NCBI GenBank assembly: GCA_913042065.1
Contig: CAJWKB010000017.1
Location: forward strand, 1 to 16,232
Source: an uncultured Alphaproteobacteria bacterium
GTDB taxonomy: Bacteria > Pseudomonadota > Alphaproteobacteria > Puniceispirillales > Puniceispirillaceae
Reading direction: 5' to 3'
Length of the DNA: 16,232 bases
Both the position numbers and the translations under genes were made by a program. The notes beneath the pieces were generated by a model. It ran no database searches, was not told the DNA's origin, and saw only the letters and a list, made by a program, of their open reading frames with translations. Positions 9,901 to 15,790 of this stretch are shown piece by piece. Within the stretch, counting starts at the first letter, position 1, and every line of letters begins with the position of its first letter.

Positions 9901-10323
9901 GGTGGGGGAAATGCTGAATTGCAACTGACTTCCGCCGACGACCCGCTCGATGCTGGCCTTGAAATAATGGCCAGCCCACCTGGTAAGCGCCTCCAGTCTC
10001 TATCATTGTTGTCAGGCGGTGAACAAGCATTGACTGCATTGGCGATAATTTTTGCTGTATTTCTGACAAACCCAGCACCTATTTGCGTTCTAGATGAGGT
10101 AGATGCGCCATTGGATGATACGAATGTCGTGAGATTTTGTGATCTTTTGCGTGATATCTGCACAAGGACTGACACACGATTTCTTGTCGTTACGCACCAC
10201 CGCATGACTATGGCGCGCATGGACCGGCTTTTTGGCGTAACTATGGAACAACGCGGTGTGTCGAAACTAGTGTCAGTTGACCTACAAACAGCCGAGCGAA
10301 TCCGCGACGCCGCAGTGGCCTGA
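6904..10323 (+). CDS. smc: Chromosome segregation protein SMC
   Basis: SMC is the ATPase of the condensin-like complex that loops and segregates the chromosome, normally with ScpA and ScpB. The 1139-residue length is typical. The N-terminal head has FKSFAE and Walker A GPNGCGKSN at 31-39, with the Q-loop glutamine at 146 in VSQGRIG. A long coiled coil rich in Glu, Arg and Ala runs from about 165 to 490, the hinge covers about 495-620 (GLWRWDGFVRKASG near its end), and the return coil runs to about 970. The C-terminal head has LSGGEQ at 1036-1041 and Walker B CVLDEVD at 1061-1067. The start is TTG at 6904: a stop at 6898 closes the frame just upstream, and the nearest in-frame ATG (6925) would remove the first beta strand. 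No scpA or scpB is in the window. Confidence 0.98.
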   Translation: MIFRSLKMAGFKSFAEMAEVDIESGMTGIVGPNGCGKSNVVEGLRWVMGESNARQMRGGEMDDLIFSGTDQRPARNLAEITLNLDNSKRNAPAEFNNDDDIEITRKIERAKGSSYFVNSRPARAKDVQLLFADSATGARSSGIVSQGRIGAIVGAKPNDRRVLLEEAANITGLHSRRHDAELRLRGAETNLERLDDVIAGLSEQRDSLSKQARQASRYRLIADRIRKAEAQLLLAKWTAVQTSLSDCEADLQSIQLRVAEKTKIAAKSATGRTELAAALPPLREAEVLKAAEYQRLSIGRDELDREGERIRDALEKLYTQQERIVNDMARETELRDDALTANSRLGDEIIELQKQIEAATPQSDAADLELEAAREDARIAETVLAEAGAKVRAAATTRDSLANRIADLSNREKAAKSALAALDIFAMKDQAATTQSTLESAETLYESERAALEQAEHALADAQSSTEVAINAHRDSEAQLTRLQAEIDALQFLLSDGGNPDEVPVVDLLIVKDGMENALAAYLADELGSPVDFGDHSYWRRLDGRSDLTPPKGSLPLANFIDGVSGLKATLAGVGVVDDAAIAESLQPKMSPGQALTTKNGGLWRWDGFVRKASGSDKSAERIRQRQRFDFLQEKALHVANDGALRQQIKADAEANLARCRDTMVTTRAKAGTAEQELAAARRNAESESLKLLSAQDRASDLRTAIDTVSKELLSCEAESTAISDDTALVKAESRARFTAEATRESLSEMMQSLSRLNELILSTNRRIGEAERERKAWQDRLKGAETRVIEMQKRLSDGEREQERLQALPADLERQRHEMADRLDVAAENRKHAGDALQRAETALAIAETAQRDHDAALANERETLIRTEGKLEKIREIVNAVRENITEKLGCEPQNVATVAEIDNVKLLPDVETLDGKLQRLIRERNNIGPVNLRAEAEMEETATRIAIMEEERDDLLAAIAKLRKAISQLNREGRERLLLSFGEVNGHFKTLFKQLFGGGNAELQLTSADDPLDAGLEIMASPPGKRLQSLSLLSGGEQALTALAIIFAVFLTNPAPICVLDEVDAPLDDTNVVRFCDLLRDICTRTDTRFLVVTHHRMTMARMDRLFGVTMEQRGVSKLVSVDLQTAERIRDAAVA

Positions 10324-10326
10324 TAT

Positions 10327-10362
10327 GGGGCTGACCCGGACCAGCCTCCTGCCACATTTTTT
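10327..10362 (+). terminator. Probable smc transcription terminator
   Basis: Just after the smc stop, GGGGCTG (10327-10333) can pair with CAGCCTC (10342-10348), giving seven pairs including one G-U around an eight-base loop. A run of six T follows at 10357-10362. The eight bases between stem and T-run make it imperfect, so it may terminate only partly. A second repeat, ACAGACA (10381-10387) with TGTCTGT (10396-10402), lies a little further on with a weak T-rich tail. Confidence 0.45.
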
Positions 10363-10434
10363 CACTCAAAACCGGGCCTCACAGACAATCCCTCCTGTCT
10401 GTCATTTTCACCGCAGGGCAAGAGGATTGAAGGC

Positions 10435-10464
10435 TTGACAAAGGCCAAGCCACCCACCTATGTT
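10435..10464 (+). promoter_or_regulatory. Sigma70-type promoter of the F0 ATP synthase operon
   Basis: A perfect -35 hexamer TTGACA at 10435-10440 and a -10 hexamer TATGTT at 10459-10464 are separated by 18 bases. It is the best housekeeping promoter match I found in the window, and it precedes the F0 operon in the right direction. Transcription should start near 10471. The repeat GGCTTG (10432-10437) / CAAGCC (10445-10450) overlaps the -35 element and could be an operator. Confidence 0.7.
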
Positions 10465-10508
10465 GGGCGCGTTTCTGGCAGGGGTTTTGCGGTCGCTTTT
10501 GAAGGCGT

Positions 10509-10569
10509 AAGATGGTCTGCCAAGCGTGAGAGGAAACAGCATTTAGGACGAACCAAACCATCTTCTTTT
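10509..10569 (+). promoter_or_regulatory. Attenuator-like inverted repeat in the atpI leader
   Basis: AAGATGGT (10509-10516) is perfectly complementary to ACCATCTT (10557-10564), and CTTTTT follows at once. The 40-base loop is long for an intrinsic terminator. An upstream segment TGGCAG (10476-10481) can pair with CTGCCA (10517-10522), a helix that crosses the first one, so the two cannot form together in a simple fold. This resembles a terminator/antiterminator pair, but function is inferred only from base pairing. Confidence 0.3.
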
Positions 10570-10628
10570 TCCGTTGGCCATGATGTTGATTTCATAAGCA
10601 GAAATTAGCTGACAGCCGGACAGGGCGA

Positions 10629-10982
10629 ATGAGCGATCAGGATCCAGAGGGCGACAAGCGCCTGGCAGATATTGAACGCCGTATCTCTGCGATGCAGGGA
10701 AGGCGGAATCAGGACGAGAAAAAGAAAGATGATCGGGGTTTGCCTGTCGGTATCGGCGCCATAATGGGCCGCGTCGCGACTGAGTTGGTCGCCGGGGTCA
10801 TTGTCGGAGCTTTTATCGGCTGGATGCTGGACAACTGGCTTGGGACATCACCTCTGTTTCTGGTGCTGCTGTTTTTTCTGGGCGCCATGGCGGGGATGTT
10901 GAACGTCTGGCGAATGTTTTCAGGCCGCGGTCTTGCGGTGGGTTATTTTGATGAGCATCATGACTCATCAGAGAAAGAGTGA
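10629..10982 (+). CDS. atpI: ATP synthase protein I (AtpI/AtpZ family)
   Basis: AtpI is a small accessory membrane protein at the head of F0 operons. It is reported to help assemble the c-ring, or to act in ion supply, and is not part of the mature enzyme. The 117-residue protein begins with a charged, helical cytoplasmic region (residues 1-37, including EKKKDDRG) and has two membrane segments, about 49-67 and 76-94. Family features are Glu52 in RVATELVAG, the GAFIGWMLDNWLGTSP turn with Asp68, and GAMAGMLNVWR. The ATG at 10629 has ACAGGG upstream. It is the first gene after the promoter and leader, and atpB starts 15 bases after its stop. Its 3' end carries a hairpin-forming sequence at 10949-10970. 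Confidence 0.93.
   Translation: MSDQDPEGDKRLADIERRISAMQGRRNQDEKKKDDRGLPVGIGAIMGRVATELVAGVIVGAFIGWMLDNWLGTSPLFLVLLFFLGAMAGMLNVWRMFSGRGLAVGYFDEHHDSSEKE
10949..10970 (+). repeat. Hairpin at the 3' end of atpI
   Basis: TGATGAG (10949-10955) pairs perfectly with CTCATCA (10964-10970) around an eight-base loop. Two T-G wobbles and one T-A pair can lengthen the stem outward to about ten pairs (10946-10973). It lies inside the last atpI codons, about 25 bases before the atpB start, so it could affect atpB translation or mRNA processing. Confidence 0.35.
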
Positions 10983-10997
10983 AGGACTGATCTGAAG

Positions 10998-11756
10998 ATG
11001 GCATCTCAAGGCATGCATTCACCCGTAGAGCAGTTTGAAATCAAGCCCCTTATCGAGCTTTCCGCCGGTGGCGTTGACATTTCGTTCACCAATTCCAGCC
11101 TGTTCATGCTGTTAGCAATCCTGGTCAGCGGCATTTTTCTTGTAACGGCCATGCGTCGGGGCGAGCTTGTTCCCGGCCGCATGCAGGGCGCCGCCGAAAT
11201 GATGTATGAGTTTGTTGCTGATATGATCCGCAGCAATGTTGGCAGCGAAGGCCGTGCCTATTTCCCATTCATCTTCACGCTGTTTGTCTTCCTGCTGTTT
11301 GGCAACATGCTTGGGCTGATCCCCTATTCCTATACTTTCACATCGCAGATCGTTGTCACCTTTTTCATGGCAGCCTTTGTCTTTGTCGCTGTCACGATGA
11401 TCGCACTGTTCAAGCACGGCCTGCATTTCTTCAGCTTCTTCGTGCCAGCAGGGGCGCCGAAGGTGCTGATCCCCTTCCTCATCGTGATTGAGGTGATTTC
11501 CTATTTTGTTCGCCCTGTCAGCCTCTCTGTTCGTCTGTTTGCCAACATGCTGGCTGGCCATACGATGTTGAAGGTGTTTGCAGGACTTGCCGTGATGATT
11601 TCCGGTGCCGGCGGGCTTGCCATGGCCGGTTCGCTGCTGCCATTTTTGGCGCTGATTGGCCTCACCGGGCTGGAGATGCTTGTGGCAGCACTTCAGGCCT
11701 ATGTTTTCACGATTTTGACCTGTATGTATTTAAACGATGCTCTGCACCTGCACTAG
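10998..11756 (+). CDS. atpB: ATP synthase F0 subunit a
   Basis: Subunit a forms the two proton half-channels against the rotating c-ring. The 252-residue protein is very hydrophobic, with five to six membrane helices. The essential arginine is Arg179 in RPVSLSVRLFANMLAGH (equivalent to Arg210 in E. coli). Other signatures are FPFIFTLFVFLLFGNMLGLIPYSYTFTSQIVVT in the middle and LEMLVAALQAYVFTILTCMYLNDALH at the C-terminus. The N-terminal segment HSPVEQFEIKPLI is characteristic of alphaproteobacterial and mitochondrial-type subunit a. The ATG at 10998 is preceded by AAGGACT and GAAG, a modest ribosome binding site. Confidence 0.98.
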   Translation: MASQGMHSPVEQFEIKPLIELSAGGVDISFTNSSLFMLLAILVSGIFLVTAMRRGELVPGRMQGAAEMMYEFVADMIRSNVGSEGRAYFPFIFTLFVFLLFGNMLGLIPYSYTFTSQIVVTFFMAAFVFVAVTMIALFKHGLHFFSFFVPAGAPKVLIPFLIVIEVISYFVRPVSLSVRLFANMLAGHTMLKVFAGLAVMISGAGGLAMAGSLLPFLALIGLTGLEMLVAALQAYVFTILTCMYLNDALHLH

Positions 11757-11857
11757 GCAGTGAGTTGAGCCGCGTGATCCGCTAGCGCTTCGGACTGGAA
11801 TACTCATAGCGGTGTTTGTTTAGACCCTAACTATCGTTAACTCGGAAGGACTTTAAA

Positions 11858-12085
11858 ATGGAAGTAGAAGCTGCAAAAATGATCGGTGCCGGCCTGGCTG
11901 TTATCGCTCTCGCCGGTGTTGGTGTTGGTATTGGCAACATCTTCTCTGCTCTCGTCACATCAATCGCCCGTAACCCAGCCGCCAGAGACGAGGTTTTCGG
12001 TATTGGCATTCTTGGCTTTGCCCTGACTGAAGCGATTGCGCTGTTCGCGCTTGTTGTTGCGTTGTTGCTGCTGTTCGCACTGTAA
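11858..12085 (+). CDS. atpE: ATP synthase F0 subunit c
   Basis: Subunit c forms the proton-driven rotor ring in the inner membrane. The 75-residue hairpin has two membrane helices. The first contains the glycine-repeat GVGVGIG at 21-26 (starting [11 protein letters not shown] at 10), the polar loop has Arg38-Asn39-Pro40, and the second carries the proton-binding Glu58 in ALTEAIALF. No ion-coordinating pattern typical of sodium-type rings is evident, so proton coupling is likely. A strong ribosome binding site, GGAAGGA, precedes the ATG, as expected for a protein needed in many copies per complex. About 100 bases separate it from atpB, and a strong hairpin follows it (12115-12140). Confidence 0.98.
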   Translation: MEVEAAKMIGAGLAVIALAGVGVGIGNIFSALVTSIARNPAARDEVFGIGILGFALTEAIALFALVVALLLLFAL

Positions 12086-12114
12086 TTCACCAGCACTTAC
12101 TTTATAACCCTGCC

Positions 12115-12140
12115 CCTGCCTGCCTGTTCTGGCCGGCAGG
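12115..12140 (+). repeat. Strong intercistronic stem-loop between atpE and the b' gene
   Basis: The ten bases CCTGCCTGCC (12115-12124) pair with GGCCGGCAGG (12131-12140), giving nine G-C or A-T pairs and one T-C mismatch around a six-base loop TGTTCT. It is GC-rich and lacks a T-run, so it is unlikely to be a full terminator. It ends three bases before the GGAG ribosome binding site (12143-12146) of the b' gene. It could protect the 3' end of atpE mRNA or lower translation of the next gene. Confidence 0.65.
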
Positions 12141-12153
12141 ATGGAGCGTAAAA

Positions 12154-12792
12154 ATGCTATGTAAGATGGGAACAGACATCGCCAAAAGCGACATGATGCG
12201 TTGCCTGACGCTGGCAACAGGCACTGGCTTCGGCCTCGCTGTGACAGGTGGAAAGGCATTGGCGGCCGGTGCAAGTGAGCCCGGACTGCCACAGCTGGAT
12301 ATCAGCACCTGGCCCTCGCAGATTTTCTGGCTGATTGTCATTTTTGGCATCGGCTATGCGATGATGGCCAAAATTATCACTCCGAAGATCGGCACTGTGC
12401 TTGAAAACCGGCGCACCCGCCTCGATGGTGATCTTGGCAAGGCCCGTGAGGCCAGCGCTGAGGCAGCAAAAATCCGCGCTGAATACGAGGCCGACCTCGA
12501 ATCCGCCCGCAGTGACGCTGCCGCTTTCGCCCGCAAGGCTGCAGCTGAAGCGGCAGAAAAGGCGGCTTCCGTTGAAGGCAAGGCTGACAAGAAACTTGCA
12601 AGTAGGGTAGCCTCGGCCGAAAAGAACCTCGCCGCAGCAAGAAACGAAGCGATGGAGAATCTCAATACAGTAGCGGCAGAAGCTGCACTTGACGCTGTTA
12701 ATACTTTGGTTGGGCTTAAGGCGACAAAGGCTCAGGCCGAAAAAATAGTCAAGGACGCTGCCAAAGCAATAGCTCCACAGGAGGCCGACTGA
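12154..12792 (+). CDS. atpF': ATP synthase F0 subunit b' (second b-type stator subunit)
   Basis: In photosynthetic and many other alphaproteobacteria the peripheral stalk is a b/b' heterodimer. This 212-residue subunit has the b' hallmark LPQLDISTWPSQIFWLIVIFGIGYAMM (45-70) with the membrane helix at about 57-72, then a long Ala/Glu/Lys-rich coiled coil to the C-terminus that reaches F1. Before that helix lies an extra stretch (about 14-38) with a hydrophobic core and a KALA-AG sequence that looks like a cleavable signal peptide, which makes the protein longer than the usual 160-185 residues. GGAG at 12143-12146 supports the ATG at 12154; an in-frame ATG at 12166 is an alternative. Its stop TGA overlaps the start of the b gene by one base. 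Confidence 0.93.
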   Translation: MLCKMGTDIAKSDMMRCLTLATGTGFGLAVTGGKALAAGASEPGLPQLDISTWPSQIFWLIVIFGIGYAMMAKIITPKIGTVLENRRTRLDGDLGKAREASAEAAKIRAEYEADLESARSDAAAFARKAAAEAAEKAASVEGKADKKLASRVASAEKNLAAARNEAMENLNTVAAEAALDAVNTLVGLKATKAQAEKIVKDAAKAIAPQEAD

Positions 12793-13277
12793 TGGAAGGT
12801 ATTATAATGGAGTCAGTTTGGGTTGCCGCAGGCTTTATTGTTTTCGTTGTGCTGATCTGGCGTCGCGTCGGGGCTGCCGTTGGCGGCATGCTCGACGACC
12901 GCTCAAAGAAGATCAAGCAGGATCTTGATGAAGCCCGCGCCCTACGCGAGGAAGCGCTGGAGGAACTGCATCAGTTCCAGCGCCTGCACCGGGAAGCGGC
13001 TGAGGAAGCAAAAGCTATGCTGAAAAATGCCGAGGCAACCGCCGAGCGCATTCGTGAGAATGCTGAAAAGGCCGCCGCCGAGACGGTCAAACGGCGTGAG
13101 GTTCAGGCATCAGCCAAGATTAAGGCTGCAGAAACTGCGATGGTCAAGGAACTGCAGGAGCGCGCGGCCAATCTTGCGATTGCCACCGCAACAGAGATCA
13201 TCACATCCAAACTCGATGAAAAGGCGAGCCTGGAGCTGGTTGATACAGCTGTCAGTGAAATTGAAAAGCTGAATTAA
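12792..13277 (+). CDS. atpF: ATP synthase F0 subunit b
   Basis: This is the other half of the peripheral stalk that holds F1 against rotation. The 161-residue protein has one N-terminal membrane helix (about residues 7-23, SVWVAAGFIVFVVLIW), then VGAAVGGMLDDRSKKIKQDLDEARALREEA, the standard start of the b-subunit coiled coil, and a charged helix to the end. The ATG at 12792 overlaps the b' stop (TGATG), implying translational coupling and equal output of the two stalk subunits. An in-frame ATG at 12807 is a possible alternative. It is the last gene of the F0 operon; no F1 gene follows, and I see no clear terminator in the 44 bases before the convergent lipoprotein gene. Confidence 0.96.
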   Translation: MEGIIMESVWVAAGFIVFVVLIWRRVGAAVGGMLDDRSKKIKQDLDEARALREEALEELHQFQRLHREAAEEAKAMLKNAEATAERIRENAEKAAAETVKRREVQASAKIKAAETAMVKELQERAANLAIATATEIITSKLDEKASLELVDTAVSEIEKLN

Positions 13278-13321
13278 TTTGTATTTCTAAGAGTGATGAT
13301 TGTCTCTTCGCAGGCCGGGCC

Positions 13322-13792
13322 TCAGAGTGTCGGAGTTAACATCAACACTACCCGTTGCCCCGCTTCGATAACAAAATCAAATTCAGTAATCGGGTATTGG
13401 GACTTCATCCCTTTGTCAAAACCAATTCGATACCCGAAGGCTTCATTCGACACAAGCTTATCATCCGGACCGATTATCGCCATCGCCATGCCAATGATAG
13501 CAACGTCAGCATCTCCATTGCCGGTGTAACTACGTACAGCTTTTACTCCGGCGCTAACCTCCATTTTTATCTTGCCGTTCCGCTTTTTTGTACAGGATGT
13601 ACTCACACCGTTGAAACGAACATCAACCAGGTGGCCAAAATTATCTGTCTTCACAAAGACCTCAGCCGCTTCTTGAAGCGCTGTAATTTGGGGGCAGTCA
13701 ACGGCCTCCTTGTTTACAACACTGCATCCAGAAAGGCAAAACGACACCAGTGTCAGGAAAGCCACGGTAAAGATAGAATTGTACGATGTCAT
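13322..13792 (-). CDS. Small predicted lipoprotein of unknown function
   Basis: The 156-residue protein starts with a classical lipoprotein signal peptide: a hydrophobic core FTVAFLTLVSF, then the lipobox LSGC with the lipidated cysteine at 23. The residue after that cysteine is Ser, so outer-membrane sorting is likely if the usual rule holds. The mature part has two further cysteines, Cys33 in DCPQ and Cys67 in STSC, which could form a disulfide. The pattern CPQITALQEAAEVFVKTD-DVRFNGV-C resembles, from memory, a poorly described family of alphaproteobacterial lipoproteins. No enzymatic motif is visible; it looks mainly beta-stranded. AAGGTG lies five bases before the ATG. It converges on the F0 operon and is divergent from ispH. 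The open frames on the opposite strand here have no signal peptide or family features. Confidence 0.8.
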   Translation of the reverse strand: MTSYNSIFTVAFLTLVSFCLSGCSVVNKEAVDCPQITALQEAAEVFVKTDNFGHLVDVRFNGVSTSCTKKRNGKIKMEVSAGVKAVRSYTGNGDADVAIIGMAMAIIGPDDKLVSNEAFGYRIGFDKGMKSQYPITEFDFVIEAGQRVVLMLTPTL

Positions 13793-13851
13793 GGTTACAC
13801 CTTAGCCCCTTTTTACGACAACGGCAATTGACCTGAGAGCCTTTATCGCGC

Positions 13852-14808
13852 ATGAACTATGACATGAGCAAAACAGAAAAACATCTCAGACTCGCTGCGC
13901 CAAGGGGCTTTTGCGCTGGTGTTGACCGAGCCGTGAAAATTGTTGAGGCGGCATTAGAAAAATTTGGAGCGCCAGTCTACGTGCGCCATGAGATTGTACA
14001 TAACAAGACGGTCGTTGATGCCCTTGCTGAAAAGGGAGCCGTATTTGTTGAGGAACTAAATGAGGTTCCGATCGGCGCGCCTGTTGTGTTTTCCGCACAT
14101 GGAGTTTCTCGCGCGGTTGTGGAGGAGGCTAGTGACCGGAAAATGATTGCTGTCGATGCCACCTGCCCGCTGGTGACAAAAGTCCATAATGAGGCTAAAC
14201 GTCATGCAAAGCACAAGAGGCATATTCTGTTTATAGGCCACACTGGCCATCCCGAGGTTGAAGGCACAATGGGGCAGGTTGACGGCGATGCCATCACATT
14301 GATCGAAACCCCTGATGACGCACGCAATGTAAATCCGCCAACCGATTGCGAGCTGGCATTTGCGACTCAGACAACCCTGTCGGTCGATGATACAGCTGAA
14401 ATTATTTCAATCTTGCAATTTAGATTCCCTAAAATAACCGGCCCGCGTGGCGAAGACATCTGCTACGCGACAACAAACAGACAGAATGCTGTCAAAGCGG
14501 TGGCCGAGGATCTTGACCTGATGCTTGTTGTTGGCGCGCAGAATTCATCTAATTCAAAACGTCTTGTCGAGGTCGCGCTGCGGGCGGGCGCCAGTAAGGC
14601 GGCATTGGTTGCAGATAAGAATGACGTCGACTGGCAAGCTGTTGATATAGCCAAATCGATTGGCATTTCTGCAGGTGCCTCAGCACCAGAAACTGTGGTT
14701 CGGGAACTAATTGCTGAAATTCAAAAGCGATACGATGTTGAAGTGGATGAAAAAGCACTGGTCGAAGAGAACATCACCTTTAAGCTACCCAGCATCTTGA
14801 CCAGTTAA
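13852..14808 (+). CDS. ispH: 4-hydroxy-3-methylbut-2-enyl diphosphate reductase
   Basis: IspH performs the last step of the non-mevalonate isoprenoid pathway, reducing HMBPP to IPP and DMAPP with an iron-sulfur cluster. All key residues are present in 318 residues: cluster cysteines at 21 (PRGFCAGVDRAV), 105 (DATCPLVTKVH) and 204 (EDICYATTNRQ), the substrate-binding histidines in VRHEIVHNKTVV, SAHGVS and GHTGHPE, and the glutamate in PEVEGTMGQ. The C-terminal ENITFKLPSIL is typical. Two starts are possible: ATG at 13852, with GAGAG about twelve bases upstream, or ATG at 13864, which gives MSKTEKHLRLAAPRG and looks closer to relatives. It begins the ispH-thrB-rnhA cluster usual in alphaproteobacteria. 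Confidence 0.97.
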   Translation: MNYDMSKTEKHLRLAAPRGFCAGVDRAVKIVEAALEKFGAPVYVRHEIVHNKTVVDALAEKGAVFVEELNEVPIGAPVVFSAHGVSRAVVEEASDRKMIAVDATCPLVTKVHNEAKRHAKHKRHILFIGHTGHPEVEGTMGQVDGDAITLIETPDDARNVNPPTDCELAFATQTTLSVDDTAEIISILQFRFPKITGPRGEDICYATTNRQNAVKAVAEDLDLMLVVGAQNSSNSKRLVEVALRAGASKAALVADKNDVDWQAVDIAKSIGISAGASAPETVVRELIAEIQKRYDVEVDEKALVEENITFKLPSILTS

Positions 14809-14820
14809 GTAAGTTAAGCC

Positions 14821-15786
14821 ATGGCAGTTTATACACCTGTTGACGACAACGCACTCAGCACGTTTTTGACGCGCTATGACATTGGCAGAATGCTAAGTTT
14901 TTCTGGCATTGCTGAAGGTGTTGAAAACTCCAATTATCTGCTTAGTACAGATCAGGCAAACTACATTCTCACATTATATGAAAAACGCGTAGACCCAGTA
15001 GACCTTCCATTCTTTATGGAACTAATGGAAACACTTTCCAACGCAGGTATGAACTGCCCATTACCGGTGACGACAAGGGACGGATCGGTACTACAGGAAC
15101 TTAAAGGACGCCCTTGTGCAATCTTTACCTTTCTTGACGGCACATGGTCACGCTTTCCAAACAAAGAGAAATGTCGGGAGCTAGGAACGGCGCTTGCAAC
15201 CATGCATTTGAAGGCAGGTGCAGTGACCCGGTGTAGGCTAAATACCCTCGGCCCCCTATCATGGCAGCCACTGTTTTCTTCTGTAAAGGAGCAAGCTAAC
15301 GATTTTGGTGTTGGTATGGCCCAACAGATTCAGGACAGACTTGATGCGATCATCGAAAAATGGCCAACCAATTTGCCCGAAGGGCTGATCCATGCCGATC
15401 TGTTTCCCAACAATGCACTGTTTACTGGTAACAAACTAACTGGATTGATTGATTTCTATTTCGCCTGCGAAGATATTCTCGCCTATGATATCGGGATTTG
15501 TCTGAACAGTTGGTGCTTTGAAGCAGATGGCAGTTTCAACCTCACAAAGTCTCGAGCAATGTTAAAGGCCTATGACCAGGTAAGGCAATTGTCAAAGGCT
15601 GAAATCAAAGCCATTCCAGTGCTGGCTGCGGGTGCTGCCATGAGGTTTTTCCTCACGCGCCTGTATGACTGGATCCACACACCTACTGATGCTCTTGTCA
15701 GTCCGAAAGATCCAATGGAGTTTTGGTCGATCCTCCGCTTCCATCAATCCGTTTCCGACACCACAGCCTATGGAATTGACTTGTAA
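14821..15786 (+). CDS. thrB: Homoserine kinase, aminoglycoside phosphotransferase fold
   Basis: This enzyme phosphorylates homoserine on the way to threonine. It belongs to the protein-kinase-like (APH) family used by alphaproteobacteria and pseudomonads, not the GHMP-type ThrB of E. coli. The 321-residue length is normal. Key motifs are [13 protein letters not shown] near residue 30 (nucleotide loop), ILTLYEKRV with the ATP lysine, the catalytic HADLFPNN at 191-198 (Asp193), and IDFYFACED with the metal-binding Asp211. The C-terminal [26 protein letters not shown] is family-typical. It starts 12 bases after the ispH stop, and the rnhA start follows five bases after its stop, so the three are probably one operon. 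There is no strong ribosome binding site, hinting at translational coupling. Confidence 0.95.
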   Translation: MAVYTPVDDNALSTFLTRYDIGRMLSFSGIAEGVENSNYLLSTDQANYILTLYEKRVDPVDLPFFMELMETLSNAGMNCPLPVTTRDGSVLQELKGRPCAIFTFLDGTWSRFPNKEKCRELGTALATMHLKAGAVTRCRLNTLGPLSWQPLFSSVKEQANDFGVGMAQQIQDRLDAIIEKWPTNLPEGLIHADLFPNNALFTGNKLTGLIDFYFACEDILAYDIGICLNSWCFEADGSFNLTKSRAMLKAYDQVRQLSKAEIKAIPVLAAGAAMRFFLTRLYDWIHTPTDALVSPKDPMEFWSILRFHQSVSDTTAYGIDL

Positions 15787-15790
15787 CGCC

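Larger units (their letters stand above)
10324..10628. other. Non-coding gap between smc and atpI
   Basis: This 305-base gap is the largest in the window and I see no convincing gene in it. In order it holds the likely smc terminator, a second hairpin at 10381-10402, the F0 promoter at 10435-10464, and a leader of about 158 nt from the expected transcription start near 10471 to the atpI ATG. The leader contains two competing inverted repeats and two five-codon open frames (10512-10529 and 10580-10597). A 60-codon open frame on the opposite strand (10379-10561) has no family features and is probably chance. Confidence 0.7.

Noticed and set aside
10379..10561. A 60-codon minus-strand open frame across the F0 promoter
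   Set aside because: It has no family features and overlaps a consensus promoter and repeats on the other strand.
11779..11812. Inverted repeat CCGCTA / TAGCGG between atpB and atpE
   Set aside because: Only six pairs around a 22-base loop, with no T-run; too weak to call a feature.
13278..13321. Possible terminator after the F0 operon (AAGAG / CTCTT repeat)
   Set aside because: Five A/T-rich pairs and no T-run; not enough for a terminator call.
13355..13831. A 158-codon plus-strand open frame opposite the lipoprotein gene
   Set aside because: The minus strand has a clean lipoprotein signal, lipobox and ribosome binding site; the plus-strand product is Cys/His-scattered and lacks any such feature.
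15665..15790. Longer N-terminus for RNase HI
   Set aside because: The extension overlaps thrB and has no match to the family; starting at 15791 puts the active-site residues at the standard positions.
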